Source of the DNA: Chitinophagales bacterium
GTDB taxonomy: Bacteria > Bacteroidota > Bacteroidia > Chitinophagales > JADJOU01
Direction: 5' to 3'
NCBI GenBank assembly: GCA_030832185.1
Contig: JAURJQ010000022.1
Location: 1-64,000, forward strand
Length of the DNA stretch: 64,000 nucleotides
In this document: positions 27,636 to 37,043 of the stretch, in pieces
Position numbering within the stretch: position 1 is the first letter of the stretch
How the letters are laid out: each line of letters opens with the position of its first letter
Translations under genes and position numbers: made by a program
The notes under the pieces: generated by a model
Databases searched by the model: none
Told to the model about the DNA's origin: nothing
The model's input: the letters and a program-made list of their open reading frames with translations, nothing else

Positions 27636-30317
27636 ATGGAAAAGAATTTTAACGCAAAGGAAGTAGAAAAGAAATGGAGTGAGTATTGGCTTGAAAACAA
27701 GACATTCAAATCTTCAATTGACGAAAGTCGACCTTCATATACTGTATTGATACCCCCACCGAACGTAACTGGAGTTTTACATTTCGGCCATGTTTTGAAT
27801 AATTCCCTCCAAGATTTTTTTATACGAAAAGCTCGTAAACAAGGATTTAATGCCTGCTGGGTGCCTGGCATTGACCATGCAGCTATCGCTACTGAGGCCA
27901 AGGTAGTGGGATATCTTCGTGAGAAAGGTATTAAGAAAAGCGATCTTAGTCGAGAAGAGTTTTTAGATTACTGCTGGGAGTGGAAAGAGAAGTACGGTGG
28001 TATTATCTTGGATCAGTTAAAAACTATTGGTGCTGGATGTGACTGGGATAGAGTGACCTTTACTTTAGATGATCATTACTACAAAGCTGTTGTTCGAGTT
28101 TTTGTCGATTTATATAAAAAAGGCTATATTTATAAAGGGAAACGCATTATCAACTGGGACTGTGAAGCTCAGACAGCCTTATCCAATGAAGAGGTTATTT
28201 ATAACGAAACAGGCGAGAAAGCGCAGTTATTTTATCTGAAATATAAGTACATTCAAGGAGATGGTTATTTGACGGTAGCTACTACTCGTCCGGAAACTAT
28301 TTTTGCTGATATGGCAGTAGCGGTGAATCCTGATGATGAGCGTTATAAATGTCTGATAGGTCAGGAAGTTTTAATTCCTCTTATCAATAAACCGATAAAA
28401 ATCATAGCCGATAGCTATGTAGATAAAGAATTTGGGACTGGATGCCTCAAAGTGACACCAGCGCATGATATCAATGACTACGAAATAGGAATACGTCATG
28501 GATTGGAGATAGTTGATATACTAAACGATGATGGTACACTCAATGAATTGTGTCAATATCCTGAATTTATTGGTAAAGATCGGTTTAAAGTTCGTCGTGA
28601 GATCAAGACGAAGCTAGAGGAGGTAGATTGTCTTGAAAAGGTAGAATATATAGTCAATAAAGTAGGTAGAAGTGAACGCACCAATTCGGTGGTAGAGCCT
28701 AAATTATCGCTTCAATGGTATGTGGATATGAAAAATTTGTCCGAAAAAGCCTATGAAGTGGTAATGAGTGATGAGGTTGAATTCTTCCCTAAATATCATA
28801 AAAACACGTTTAACCATTGGATGACCAATATTCGCGACTGGTGTATTTCTCGTCAACTGTGGTGGGGACATAGAATACCAGCATGGTATGATGAAGACGG
28901 TAACTTCTATGTAGGAGAAACTGCAGAAGAGGCTTATGAACAGTATGAATCTTACCTTAAAGCAAATAACCGTCCCTCCTGCGGAGGGATAGAGGGAGGT
29001 CACTTAAGACAAGATGAGGACGTGCTTGATACTTGGGCTTCTTCTTGGTTATGGCCATTAGAAGTTTTTAATGGTTTCGAGCACTATAATGTAGAGACTG
29101 GAAAAATAGATGTCTCTAAATCTAAAGATCTAGATTACTATCTGCCTACACAAATTATAGTCACTGGACCCGATATTATGTTTTTATGGATTACCCGAAT
29201 GATTATTGCCAACTATGAATATACCGACAGAAAACCTTTTGAAAAGGTCTTCTTTACAGGTATTGTGCGTGATAAATTGGGTAGAAAATTATCGAAACAA
29301 TTGGGAAATTCACCTGACCTCTATGAATTGATTGATAAATATGGTATGGATGGTATTCGCTATGGGATGATGAGCATCAGTCCTGCAGGAAATGATATTT
29401 TATTTGATGAGAAATCGCTCGAAATCGGACGAAATTTTACGAATAAAATCTGGAATGCATTCCGACTGATTAAAAGTTGGGAGATAGTAGAAGGTAAAAA
29501 TACTGAAAATGAAGCGGTCTTTGTTTGGTTTGAGGCCTTATTGCAGAAAAATGTAAATTCATTTTTAGACAATATAGATAATCTAAGAATATCCGAAGCA
29601 TTGAAAGATTTGTATTCATTCGTATGGGACGACCTCTGCTCATGGTATCTAGAAATGATTAAACCTGAATTTGAAAAGCCTATTGATAGCTATACCCATG
29701 AGAAAACTATGCAGTTTTTTGAGACGGTACTCTCTCTGCTCAATCCTATTATGCCATTTATCACAGAAGAAATGTGGGGTATCATTAGAGAGAGAAGTTC
29801 AGGAGAATTATGTTCAGAACATCAACTACCAATAAAGGGAGTTTTTAATCAAGAAGTAATAACTAATCAAAACTTATTTATAGAACTAGTTGTTAAAGTA
29901 AGAGAGCTAAGAGCGAACTTAAAACTAAAGAACAAAGAAGAGATCGACCTTAGTATAGATAAAGAATTGTTGTCTAAAATAGAGGTGTTAGTGCCTAAGA
30001 TTAAAAAAATGACCTGGGTTAATAAAATCAATACCGACCTAGATTCTAGTTCTTGCGCTTCTTCCGTGGTAGCGGGAAAGAAAATTATCGTACACTCGGA
30101 GAAGAAACTAGATAGTTCCGAGGTTAAGACGAAATTAGAAGATGAAATTAATTATACTCGAGGATTTATTAAATCTATAGAAGCTAAGCTGAGCAATGAA
30201 AAATTTGTAACTAATGCACCAGAAAAAGTTCTAGATATGGAGAGAAAAAAGCTGAGCGATGGTTGCGAAAAACTCAAACAACTCGAGCAAAATCTAAGCC
30301 AACTGAGCGGTAACTAA
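27636..30317 (+). CDS. valS: Valine-tRNA ligase (with in-frame palindromic repeat insert)
   Basis: An 893-residue class Ia aminoacyl-tRNA synthetase. The HIGH-type motif is PPPNVTGVLHFGHV (about residues 46-59). The editing domain contains TVATTRPETIFADMAVAVNP near 215. The core RQDEDVLDTWASSWLWP is near 460, the KMSKS-type loop appears as GRKLSKQLGNSPD near 548, and the anticodon-binding and C-terminal coiled-coil arm follow. Odd feature: just before RQDEDVLDTW the sequence carries NRPSCGGIEGGHL, encoded by a G/C-rich palindrome (28973-28989) unlike its surroundings, apparently a repeat accepted in frame in a surface loop. All catalytic motifs remain intact, so the enzyme is presumably functional. 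Confidence 0.97.
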   Translation: MEKNFNAKEVEKKWSEYWLENKTFKSSIDESRPSYTVLIPPPNVTGVLHFGHVLNNSLQDFFIRKARKQGFNACWVPGIDHAAIATEAKVVGYLREKGIKKSDLSREEFLDYCWEWKEKYGGIILDQLKTIGAGCDWDRVTFTLDDHYYKAVVRVFVDLYKKGYIYKGKRIINWDCEAQTALSNEEVIYNETGEKAQLFYLKYKYIQGDGYLTVATTRPETIFADMAVAVNPDDERYKCLIGQEVLIPLINKPIKIIADSYVDKEFGTGCLKVTPAHDINDYEIGIRHGLEIVDILNDDGTLNELCQYPEFIGKDRFKVRREIKTKLEEVDCLEKVEYIVNKVGRSERTNSVVEPKLSLQWYVDMKNLSEKAYEVVMSDEVEFFPKYHKNTFNHWMTNIRDWCISRQLWWGHRIPAWYDEDGNFYVGETAEEAYEQYESYLKANNRPSCGGIEGGHLRQDEDVLDTWASSWLWPLEVFNGFEHYNVETGKIDVSKSKDLDYYLPTQIIVTGPDIMFLWITRMIIANYEYTDRKPFEKVFFTGIVRDKLGRKLSKQLGNSPDLYELIDKYGMDGIRYGMMSISPAGNDILFDEKSLEIGRNFTNKIWNAFRLIKSWEIVEGKNTENEAVFVWFEALLQKNVNSFLDNIDNLRISEALKDLYSFVWDDLCSWYLEMIKPEFEKPIDSYTHEKTMQFFETVLSLLNPIMPFITEEMWGIIRERSSGELCSEHQLPIKGVFNQEVITNQNLFIELVVKVRELRANLKLKNKEEIDLSIDKELLSKIEVLVPKIKKMTWVNKINTDLDSSSCASSVVAGKKIIVHSEKKLDSSEVKTKLEDEINYTRGFIKSIEAKLSNEKFVTNAPEKVLDMERKKLSDGCEKLKQLEQNLSQLSGN
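28973..29000 (+). repeat. G/C-rich palindromic element inserted in valS
   Basis: TCCCTCC-TGC-GGAGGGA is a perfect 7-bp inverted repeat (28973-28989) followed by a second GGGAGGT box (28994-29000). Its base composition contrasts with the AT-rich gene around it. It reads in frame as roughly RPSCGGIEGG. Confidence 0.7.
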
Positions 30318-30393
30318 TTAAAGTAGAGGGAAAATTAAAGAAAAACAAAGATCGTAAATTATTAACAGATAAAAATTGAAATAAACTATAAGT

Positions 30394-30918
30394 ATGAATA
30401 ATAACAATAATAGCAACAAAAAAAACGACTCACAATCAAAATTTGTCATAGTCAAAGAGAGTTACTCTCAAAATCTTATTAGCACCATAATCAATGCTGC
30501 TAAGAATAAAAATTTAATCACTATTCACTACTATTCCAATGAAAAAGGAATTACAGAACGCGACATTGAAGCTATGGACGTAGTTATTAGAAATGGTAAG
30601 AAAAATTTAGTCGGCTGGTGCAGACTCCGTCAAGATTGGAGAACCTTTAGATTAGATAGAATTAATTTTATAAAAATACATTTAGGAGAGACCTTTCCAA
30701 TCAGAGAAGGCTATAATAGAGCGGATTATCAAGACGAGGGTGTCACATTTAACATGAATGAAACTAGAACCACTCCTTCTACCACAGCTAATGGCAGACC
30801 AAATAAAGAGTTTGCTTTCAATACCGACAATATCAAGACCATGTCGGAGAATAAACTCAACTTCTCGAATGAAGAAGTAAAGAAATATAGTGATGATGAA
30901 GAAGATATGGCCCTGTAG
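30394..30918 (+). CDS. WYL-domain protein without HTH
   Basis: A 174-residue protein. Residues about 45-100 (ITIHYYSNEKGITERDIEAM, then LVGWCRLRQDWRTFRLDRI) match the WYL domain: a strand, a short linker, then G-(Y/W)CRLR-D-R-F-LDRI. WYL domains bind nucleic acid or nucleotide ligands in transcription regulators. No DNA-binding HTH is present. Low-complexity Asn/Ser/Lys-rich N-terminus and an acidic C-terminal tail (SDDEEDMAL) flank it. It lies between valS and eno on the same strand, 76 bp after valS. Role unknown. Confidence 0.8.
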   Translation: MNNNNNSNKKNDSQSKFVIVKESYSQNLISTIINAAKNKNLITIHYYSNEKGITERDIEAMDVVIRNGKKNLVGWCRLRQDWRTFRLDRINFIKIHLGETFPIREGYNRADYQDEGVTFNMNETRTTPSTTANGRPNKEFAFNTDNIKTMSENKLNFSNEEVKKYSDDEEDMAL

Positions 30919-30970
30919 TTTCATCAAAAAAATTAAGTTGTTAAATTAGAAAGCTAAGAACAAAAAATAA

Positions 30971-32263
<1,293 letters not shown>

Positions 32264-32278
32264 AATTACATAAAATAC

Positions 32279-32311
32279 CTCTGCTATTTTTTTAATCATA
32301 TCATAGCAGAG
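32279..32311 (+). terminator. Hairpin after eno, candidate terminator
   Basis: CTCTGCTAT pairs perfectly with ATAGCAGAG across a 15-nt T-rich loop, 15 bp after the eno stop. The T-tail is poor. Confidence 0.6.
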
Positions 32312-32345
32312 TCAAATGTTTAGCCTAAATACGCTGCGTTAATTC

Positions 32346-32387
32346 AATAGGCTTCATGCCTATTTTCGAAATAGCCTATCTATAGGC
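32346..32387 (+). repeat. Cluster of overlapping hairpins between eno and the next gene
   Basis: Three short inverted repeats share bases: AATAGGC-TTCAT-GCCTATT (32346-32364), CTATTT-TCG-AAATAG (32360-32374) and GCCTAT-CT-ATAGGC (32374-32387). The first and second cannot form at the same time. The G-G-C-bearing arms are related to each other. This could be a small repeat element or a regulatory RNA structure. Confidence 0.5.
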
Positions 32388-32537
32388 GTTTTCAATAGCT
32401 CATTCTGAAAACAATAATTTTCGTGGAATTTCAATAGTTTTCTTAATTATCGACCATAAGCCAAGCAATTGAGAAAACACTAGTAATCCAATATAATTGT
32501 TAATATTTTTTTAACCTCATGACTGAGTTAAATTATA

Positions 32538-32545
32538 TAAATTTG
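32538..32545 (+). promoter_or_regulatory. -7 element TAAATTTG, likely leaderless start
   Basis: TAAATTTG fits TAnnTTTG and ends 4 bp before the ATG at 32550, so the mRNA probably begins at or next to the start codon. Confidence 0.55.
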
Positions 32546-32549
32546 TCTT

Positions 32550-32864
32550 ATGTTTCTTATAAACTTATTTTATATTCGAATCATTTTGGTTTATTTGGCT
32601 TTATATATGGTCAATATGAATCTGAATGTATGTGTGGATTGGACTAAGTCAGGATATTGTGTAGAAATAGCAGAAGAAACGGATGCAGAAGAATCTGAAA
32701 AAACGAAAGAGCTTACAGAAGAAAATGAATATAAAATTTCTCGTGATATAAATTATTCGCATACCGTTCTATCTAGTTTGTATCGAAATGATATACTCCG
32801 GTGCGCCACTAGATTATTACCACCTCCTTATTTACTTGCTTTTAGTCCACCACCAGAAGTCTAG
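32550..32864 (+). CDS. Small single-pass protein, unknown
   Basis: A 104-residue protein with an N-terminal hydrophobic segment (FLINLFYIRIILVYLALYMV), then an acidic stretch (EIAEETDAEESEKTKELTEE), and a C-terminal proline-rich end (LLPPPYLLAFSPPPEV). I do not recognise a family. It may be exported or membrane-anchored. A well-placed -7 element 4 bp upstream supports it as a real gene. It precedes the SulP transporter by 117 bp on the same strand; whether they are co-transcribed is unclear. Confidence 0.6.
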   Translation: MFLINLFYIRIILVYLALYMVNMNLNVCVDWTKSGYCVEIAEETDAEESEKTKELTEENEYKISRDINYSHTVLSSLYRNDILRCATRLLPPPYLLAFSPPPEV

Positions 32865-32981
32865 TTTTATAGTTTGATGTTCTTTCAGAACCTCAATTTT
32901 ACAGGTAATTTGTGAACTTTTTTAGTCGTTCTTATTGCCTGTTTAGTTCAATTAAACATATAAAATTGCGAAATTTTTCAA

Positions 32982-34559
32982 ATGAATAATAATCATACAT
33001 TTTTTTCATCAATTAAAACAGATGCGCTTTCAGGGCTCGTCGTTTTTTTGGTGGCATTGCCGCTGTGTCTAGGCATAGCAGTCGCTTCGGGCGCACCTCC
33101 TTTTGCGGGTATTATTACGGGCATAATAGGTGGTATAGTCGTAGGTTTTCTGAGCAATTCCAATGTGAGTGTCTCTGGACCTGCCGCTGGTTTGATTGCT
33201 ATTGTTCTCGTAGCTATTTCCAATCTCGGATATGAGGCATTTCTTCTGGCTGTCGTTATTGCTGGTATATTTCAGCTCATGCTTGGCTTCGCCAAAGCTG
33301 GAACACTCTCAAATTATATCCCTTCTGGTGTGATAGAAGGTATGCTCACGGGCATAGGTATTATCATTATTAAAAAAGAACTCCCACATGCCATCGGTTA
33401 TGATACAGAGCACGAAGGAGATTTCTACTCTTATCACATAATGGATAAGGCAGATCAAGGTTTTTGGGGTGAACTTTTACACTCATTCAATATGGCTCAT
33501 ACGGGCATTATTATAGTTACTATCATTTCTATGGCTATACTGGTCGCATTCAATAATGTCGCATTTCTCAAGAAAATAAAAGCCATTCCGGGCGCTTTGA
33601 TTGTCGTTCTTGTCGGAATAATCATCAATGAAGTATTTAGAATGTCTAATTCACCTCTATTTATAAACGGCAGCCATTTAGTCAAACTACCGGTAGCTTC
33701 ATCCTTGAATGAGTTTTTGACTCAATTTCATTTACCAGATTTCTCGAGTATAGCCAAACCAGCGGTATGGGTCACTGCAGTTACGATAGCAGCTGTAGCG
33801 AGTATTGAAACCCTCCTATGTCTGGAAGCAGGAGATAAAATGGATCCGTTAAAAAGATACTCCAATACGAATAAAGAATTGAAAGCTCAGGGAATAGGTA
33901 ATATTTTAGCAGGACTAGTTGGAGGAATACCGTTGACCTCCGTAATAGTTCGTACCTCTGCCAACGTCAATGCTGGCGGGAGAACGAAATTATCAGCTAT
34001 TACCCATGGGGTATTCTTACTTTTAGCTGTAGTTCTAATTCCTAGCCTTCTGAACAAGATACCCATGGCTTGCTTAGCGGCTATCTTGATTATGATAGGT
34101 TTAAAACTAGCAAGTCCTAAAGTATTTAAACATATGTGGGATGCGGGTAAATTTCAGTTTGTGCCGTTTATTGTCACTGTCATAGGTGTCGTGGGAATAG
34201 ATTTACTCAAAGGGGTGGGGATAGGACTGGTTGTAAGTATTCTCTTTATATTAAAAGGCAATATGAAGCTAGCCTATTTCTTTAATAAAGAAAAACACAA
34301 GGAAGGAGAGACTATACGAATTGATTTAGCTCAAGAAGTTTCATTTCTCAATAAGGCAGCAATCAAACAAACATTAGTGCATTTACCTGCTAATAGCAAA
34401 GTCATTATCGATGCGAAAGATACGGTGTATGTGGACTATGATGTGCTGGAGTTAATCAGAGATTTTGTCCATATCGGCTCCAAAGACAAAAACATTCAAG
34501 TGGAATTACAAAATTTCAAAGAAGTTTACAATATGGAAGATAGCAATCATTTATCTTAA
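32982..34559 (+). CDS. SulP family anion (probable bicarbonate) transporter
   Basis: A 525-residue SLC26/SulP carrier with 10-14 hydrophobic helices. Family landmarks are DALSGLVVFLVALPLCLGIAVASGAPPFAGIITGIIGG at the N-terminus, the NVSVSGPAAGLIAIV motif near 60, and SIETLLCLEAGDKMDPLKRYSNTNKELKAQGIGN near 265. A short C-terminal STAS-like segment (about residues 445-525, LPANSKVIIDAKDTVYVDYDVLELI) follows. SulP proteins carry sulfate, bicarbonate or other anions. A beta-carbonic anhydrase starts 26 bp downstream, which strongly suggests bicarbonate (BicA-like) transport; this is inference from context. Confidence 0.93.
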   Translation: MNNNHTFFSSIKTDALSGLVVFLVALPLCLGIAVASGAPPFAGIITGIIGGIVVGFLSNSNVSVSGPAAGLIAIVLVAISNLGYEAFLLAVVIAGIFQLMLGFAKAGTLSNYIPSGVIEGMLTGIGIIIIKKELPHAIGYDTEHEGDFYSYHIMDKADQGFWGELLHSFNMAHTGIIIVTIISMAILVAFNNVAFLKKIKAIPGALIVVLVGIIINEVFRMSNSPLFINGSHLVKLPVASSLNEFLTQFHLPDFSSIAKPAVWVTAVTIAAVASIETLLCLEAGDKMDPLKRYSNTNKELKAQGIGNILAGLVGGIPLTSVIVRTSANVNAGGRTKLSAITHGVFLLLAVVLIPSLLNKIPMACLAAILIMIGLKLASPKVFKHMWDAGKFQFVPFIVTVIGVVGIDLLKGVGIGLVVSILFILKGNMKLAYFFNKEKHKEGETIRIDLAQEVSFLNKAAIKQTLVHLPANSKVIIDAKDTVYVDYDVLELIRDFVHIGSKDKNIQVELQNFKEVYNMEDSNHLS

Positions 34560-34585
34560 AAAAAATACAATAAATTATCATACAA

Positions 34586-35227
34586 ATGAAAAAAAATAGT
34601 GGTATACGTAGATTATTGGAGAACAATAAAAACTGGGCAGAATCTGTAGTAAAAGAAGATCCGGAATATTTTTCTAGACTATCTAATGTGCAAAAGCCCG
34701 AGTTTCTATGGATAGGATGCAGCGATAGTCGGGTACCGGCAGATAGAATCACAGGCACTCATCCTGGAGAGATTTTTGTACATAGAAATATAGCCAATAT
34801 GGTCATTCATACCGATATGAACCTCTTGGCAGTTCTAGAATATGCAGTAGATCACTTAGATGTGAGTCATATCATCGTCTGCGGTCACTATGGTTGTGGT
34901 GGGGTCAAAGCAGCTATGTCTAGACATAATTTTGATTTGATCAATAAATGGATACGAAACATAAAAGATGTCTATCGTATGCATCGAGATACCATAGACT
35001 ATCAAACAAAACCTGATGAAAGATTAAATAAACTAATAGAACTCAATGTAGAGGAGCAGGTGATGAATCTAGCTAAAACAAGTATCGTTCAAAAAGCATG
35101 GAAAAATAAAAAGAAACCCGACATACATGGCTGGGTTTATAGTTTAGAGGACGGTATCATTAAGGAAATATGTACAATGAATTACAAAGATCACCTAGAT
35201 CCTTTGTATGAGTTTGATGATTTGTAG
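34586..35227 (+). CDS. Beta-carbonic anhydrase
   Basis: A 213-residue zinc enzyme interconverting CO2 and bicarbonate. Zinc ligands are Cys45 and Asp47 in CSDSRVP, and His101 and Cys104 in HYGCGG. The HRNIANMV segment between them and the C-terminal WVYSLEDGIIKE are typical for beta-class enzymes. It lies 26 bp after the SulP gene, almost certainly in the same transcript, so hydrated CO2 can be coupled to bicarbonate transport. No signal peptide, so cytosolic. Confidence 0.96.
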   Translation: MKKNSGIRRLLENNKNWAESVVKEDPEYFSRLSNVQKPEFLWIGCSDSRVPADRITGTHPGEIFVHRNIANMVIHTDMNLLAVLEYAVDHLDVSHIIVCGHYGCGGVKAAMSRHNFDLINKWIRNIKDVYRMHRDTIDYQTKPDERLNKLIELNVEEQVMNLAKTSIVQKAWKNKKKPDIHGWVYSLEDGIIKEICTMNYKDHLDPLYEFDDL

Positions 35228-35362
35228 TTTTTATTCAATTATTACGTTGTGATATAATTAGAATACAGAAAATGGGCTCTTCAATTTAGGTCTTCCTTTT
35301 AAATCAAAATTTAATCTAAAAAACTTGCTTATTGAATTGATTAGTTTATCGATAGTCCTATT

Positions 35363-35689
35363 TTATTGCTTTAATTTTATTACTGTACACTTATCAATTC
35401 CCTTCTTGTCAAACTTCATGATAAGTCCATTAGCATTTGGGAATTTAGCTTTAGCTCGTTTAATTAAATTATTCCTAATTTGTTCATACTGCGTTCCTGT
35501 AATAAAACCAATATCGACAGCGCCTAGACTGTCATAAGGAGCAATAGGCTGACTATCTGTGAAGATATATAAGCCACTTATTTTATTGACTTTAGCTGTT
35601 GATTCGTTCGTTTGAGTATTTGCCACTTGAAAAGCGAAGAGGATGTTAATACACAGCGCAAAAAGAAAAGCTAGGAAAGGTTTTTTCAT
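35363..35689 (-). CDS. Small secreted protein, unknown
   Basis: A 108-residue protein with a signal peptide (MKKPFLAFLFALCINILFAF) and a mature domain containing KVNKISGLYIFTDSQPIAPYDSLGAVDI-type strands and a helix with RAKAKFPNANGLI. The order strand-G-helix with ANGLIM resembles small periplasmic proteins of the YbjQ-like/DUF4156 kind, but I cannot assign it. It lies between the carbonic anhydrase (convergent) and SbtA (upstream on the same strand, 81 bp). Confidence 0.72.
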   Translation of the reverse strand: MKKPFLAFLFALCINILFAFQVANTQTNESTAKVNKISGLYIFTDSQPIAPYDSLGAVDIGFITGTQYEQIRNNLIKRAKAKFPNANGLIMKFDKKGIDKCTVIKLKQ

Positions 35690-35770
35690 ATGAGTTAGTT
35701 TTTATGATTTGCCTACTTTGTAATTAGATGTTCGGCTTGTTATTAAATTTTTATTATCTAGTATTTAATT

Positions 35771-36754
35771 TTAGAGTTTCGATGTAATTGAAATAATGAA
35801 ATAGTAGAGTGGAATACCGATCGTAATATTAAAAGGAAAAGTGACCCCAAGTGCCATAGGAACGTATAAGCCTGGATCGGACTTGGGAGCAGCGAGGCGC
35901 ATAGCGGCAGGTACGGCTATATAGGAAGCACTAGAGGCAAGTATGGCAAATATAAATCGATTCCCGATATCGTGTGTGATAAACTGACTTCCCCACGCCA
36001 CAGCACAACCATTGATGGCAGGTATCAATATCGCAAACAGGGAGACAAACCAACCATATTTTAAAAAAGCACCAAAACGCTTAGCTGTTACCATACCCAT
36101 CTCTAGAAGGAATATAACCAAAAAACCTTTGAATATATCTGTTGTAAAGGGCTTGATCCCTTCTGCTTGCTTGGTGTCTGCAATAAAGCCAATCACCAGG
36201 CTTCCTAGAATTAGAAGAACACTGCCATTGGTAAATGAATGATGAAGAAGCTTCTTGAAACTTATACTGCGTTCACCAGAGGATGATTTTTCAAATTTCA
36301 TAAGTAGTATTACTCCTATGATAATAGCAGGGGATTCCATGAGAGCCATAATAGCGACCATGTGACCTCCGAAACTAATTTTCTGAATTTCTAAAAAAGA
36401 TACTGCGGCTACAAAAGTCACAGCACTTACAGAACCATAGGCAGCAGCCACCGCTGCAGCATCGCTCACACTGAGTTTTTTCTTCAGTATGAAAAATGTG
36501 TAAAATGGAATAATTGAAGAAATAAATAAACCAAAAAAGGCAGAATAGATAACCTCTGCATTAATATGACTATGTGCTAATTCTTGTCCACCTTTGAAAC
36601 CTATAGCAAATAATAGATAAAGCGATATAAATTTGATACTTTGTGCTGGTATCTCTAAATCACTTTTGAGACGCACAGCCAATATACCTAATAAGAAAAA
36701 TAAAAGAGTAGGGTTGGTTAAATTGCTATGTAAAATTTGAAATTCTAAATCCAT
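35771..36754 (-). CDS. SbtA-type sodium-dependent bicarbonate permease
   Basis: A 327-residue membrane protein with about ten helices and the SbtA family (DUF897) pattern. It opens with NPTLLFFLLGILAVRLKSDLEIP, then FAIGFKGGQEL, AAVAAAYGSVSAVTFVAA (the substrate-binding half-helix region), and the inverted repeat counterpart FAILASSASYIAVPAAMRLA. SbtA imports bicarbonate with sodium in cyanobacteria. No SbtB (PII-like) gene is adjacent. Its presence 0.5 kb from SulP plus carbonic anhydrase on the other strand supports an inorganic-carbon supply locus. Confidence 0.92.
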   Translation of the reverse strand: MDLEFQILHSNLTNPTLLFFLLGILAVRLKSDLEIPAQSIKFISLYLLFAIGFKGGQELAHSHINAEVIYSAFFGLFISSIIPFYTFFILKKKLSVSDAAAVAAAYGSVSAVTFVAAVSFLEIQKISFGGHMVAIMALMESPAIIIGVILLMKFEKSSSGERSISFKKLLHHSFTNGSVLLILGSLVIGFIADTKQAEGIKPFTTDIFKGFLVIFLLEMGMVTAKRFGAFLKYGWFVSLFAILIPAINGCAVAWGSQFITHDIGNRFIFAILASSASYIAVPAAMRLAAPKSDPGLYVPMALGVTFPFNITIGIPLYYFIISITSKL

Positions 36755-37043
36755 GGGGTTCTGTTAATGTATATAATTTAATCTCATTTAAAATATTAGG
36801 GTAAGTGATTTTAACCAAATAGAACTCATAGCAATGAAGTTAGTTAAATTTTCTTTTCCTTTTTCTATGTAAAAATTTATTTTCTATGCATTTAAATCTT
36901 CAACCTTTAGTATTTTAAGGTTATGATAGGCGCTTAGCTCTACATAGTAGAGGGAAAGATTTATCTTGAATTCTATGTGTCCTATGTGTTTCATTTGTGA
37001 GTCTCCTTTTAATTGCGGTGATTGTAATTTATTTTATAAAATA
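36755..37043. other. Intergenic region with short hairpin
   Basis: Nearly 290 bp without a gene. It holds the perfect hairpin CTCTAC-ATA-GTAGAG (36938-36952) and a tandem-like TCTATGTG/CCTATGTG stretch near 36973-36990, which may be a dispersed repeat. Nothing else is seen. Confidence 0.45.
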
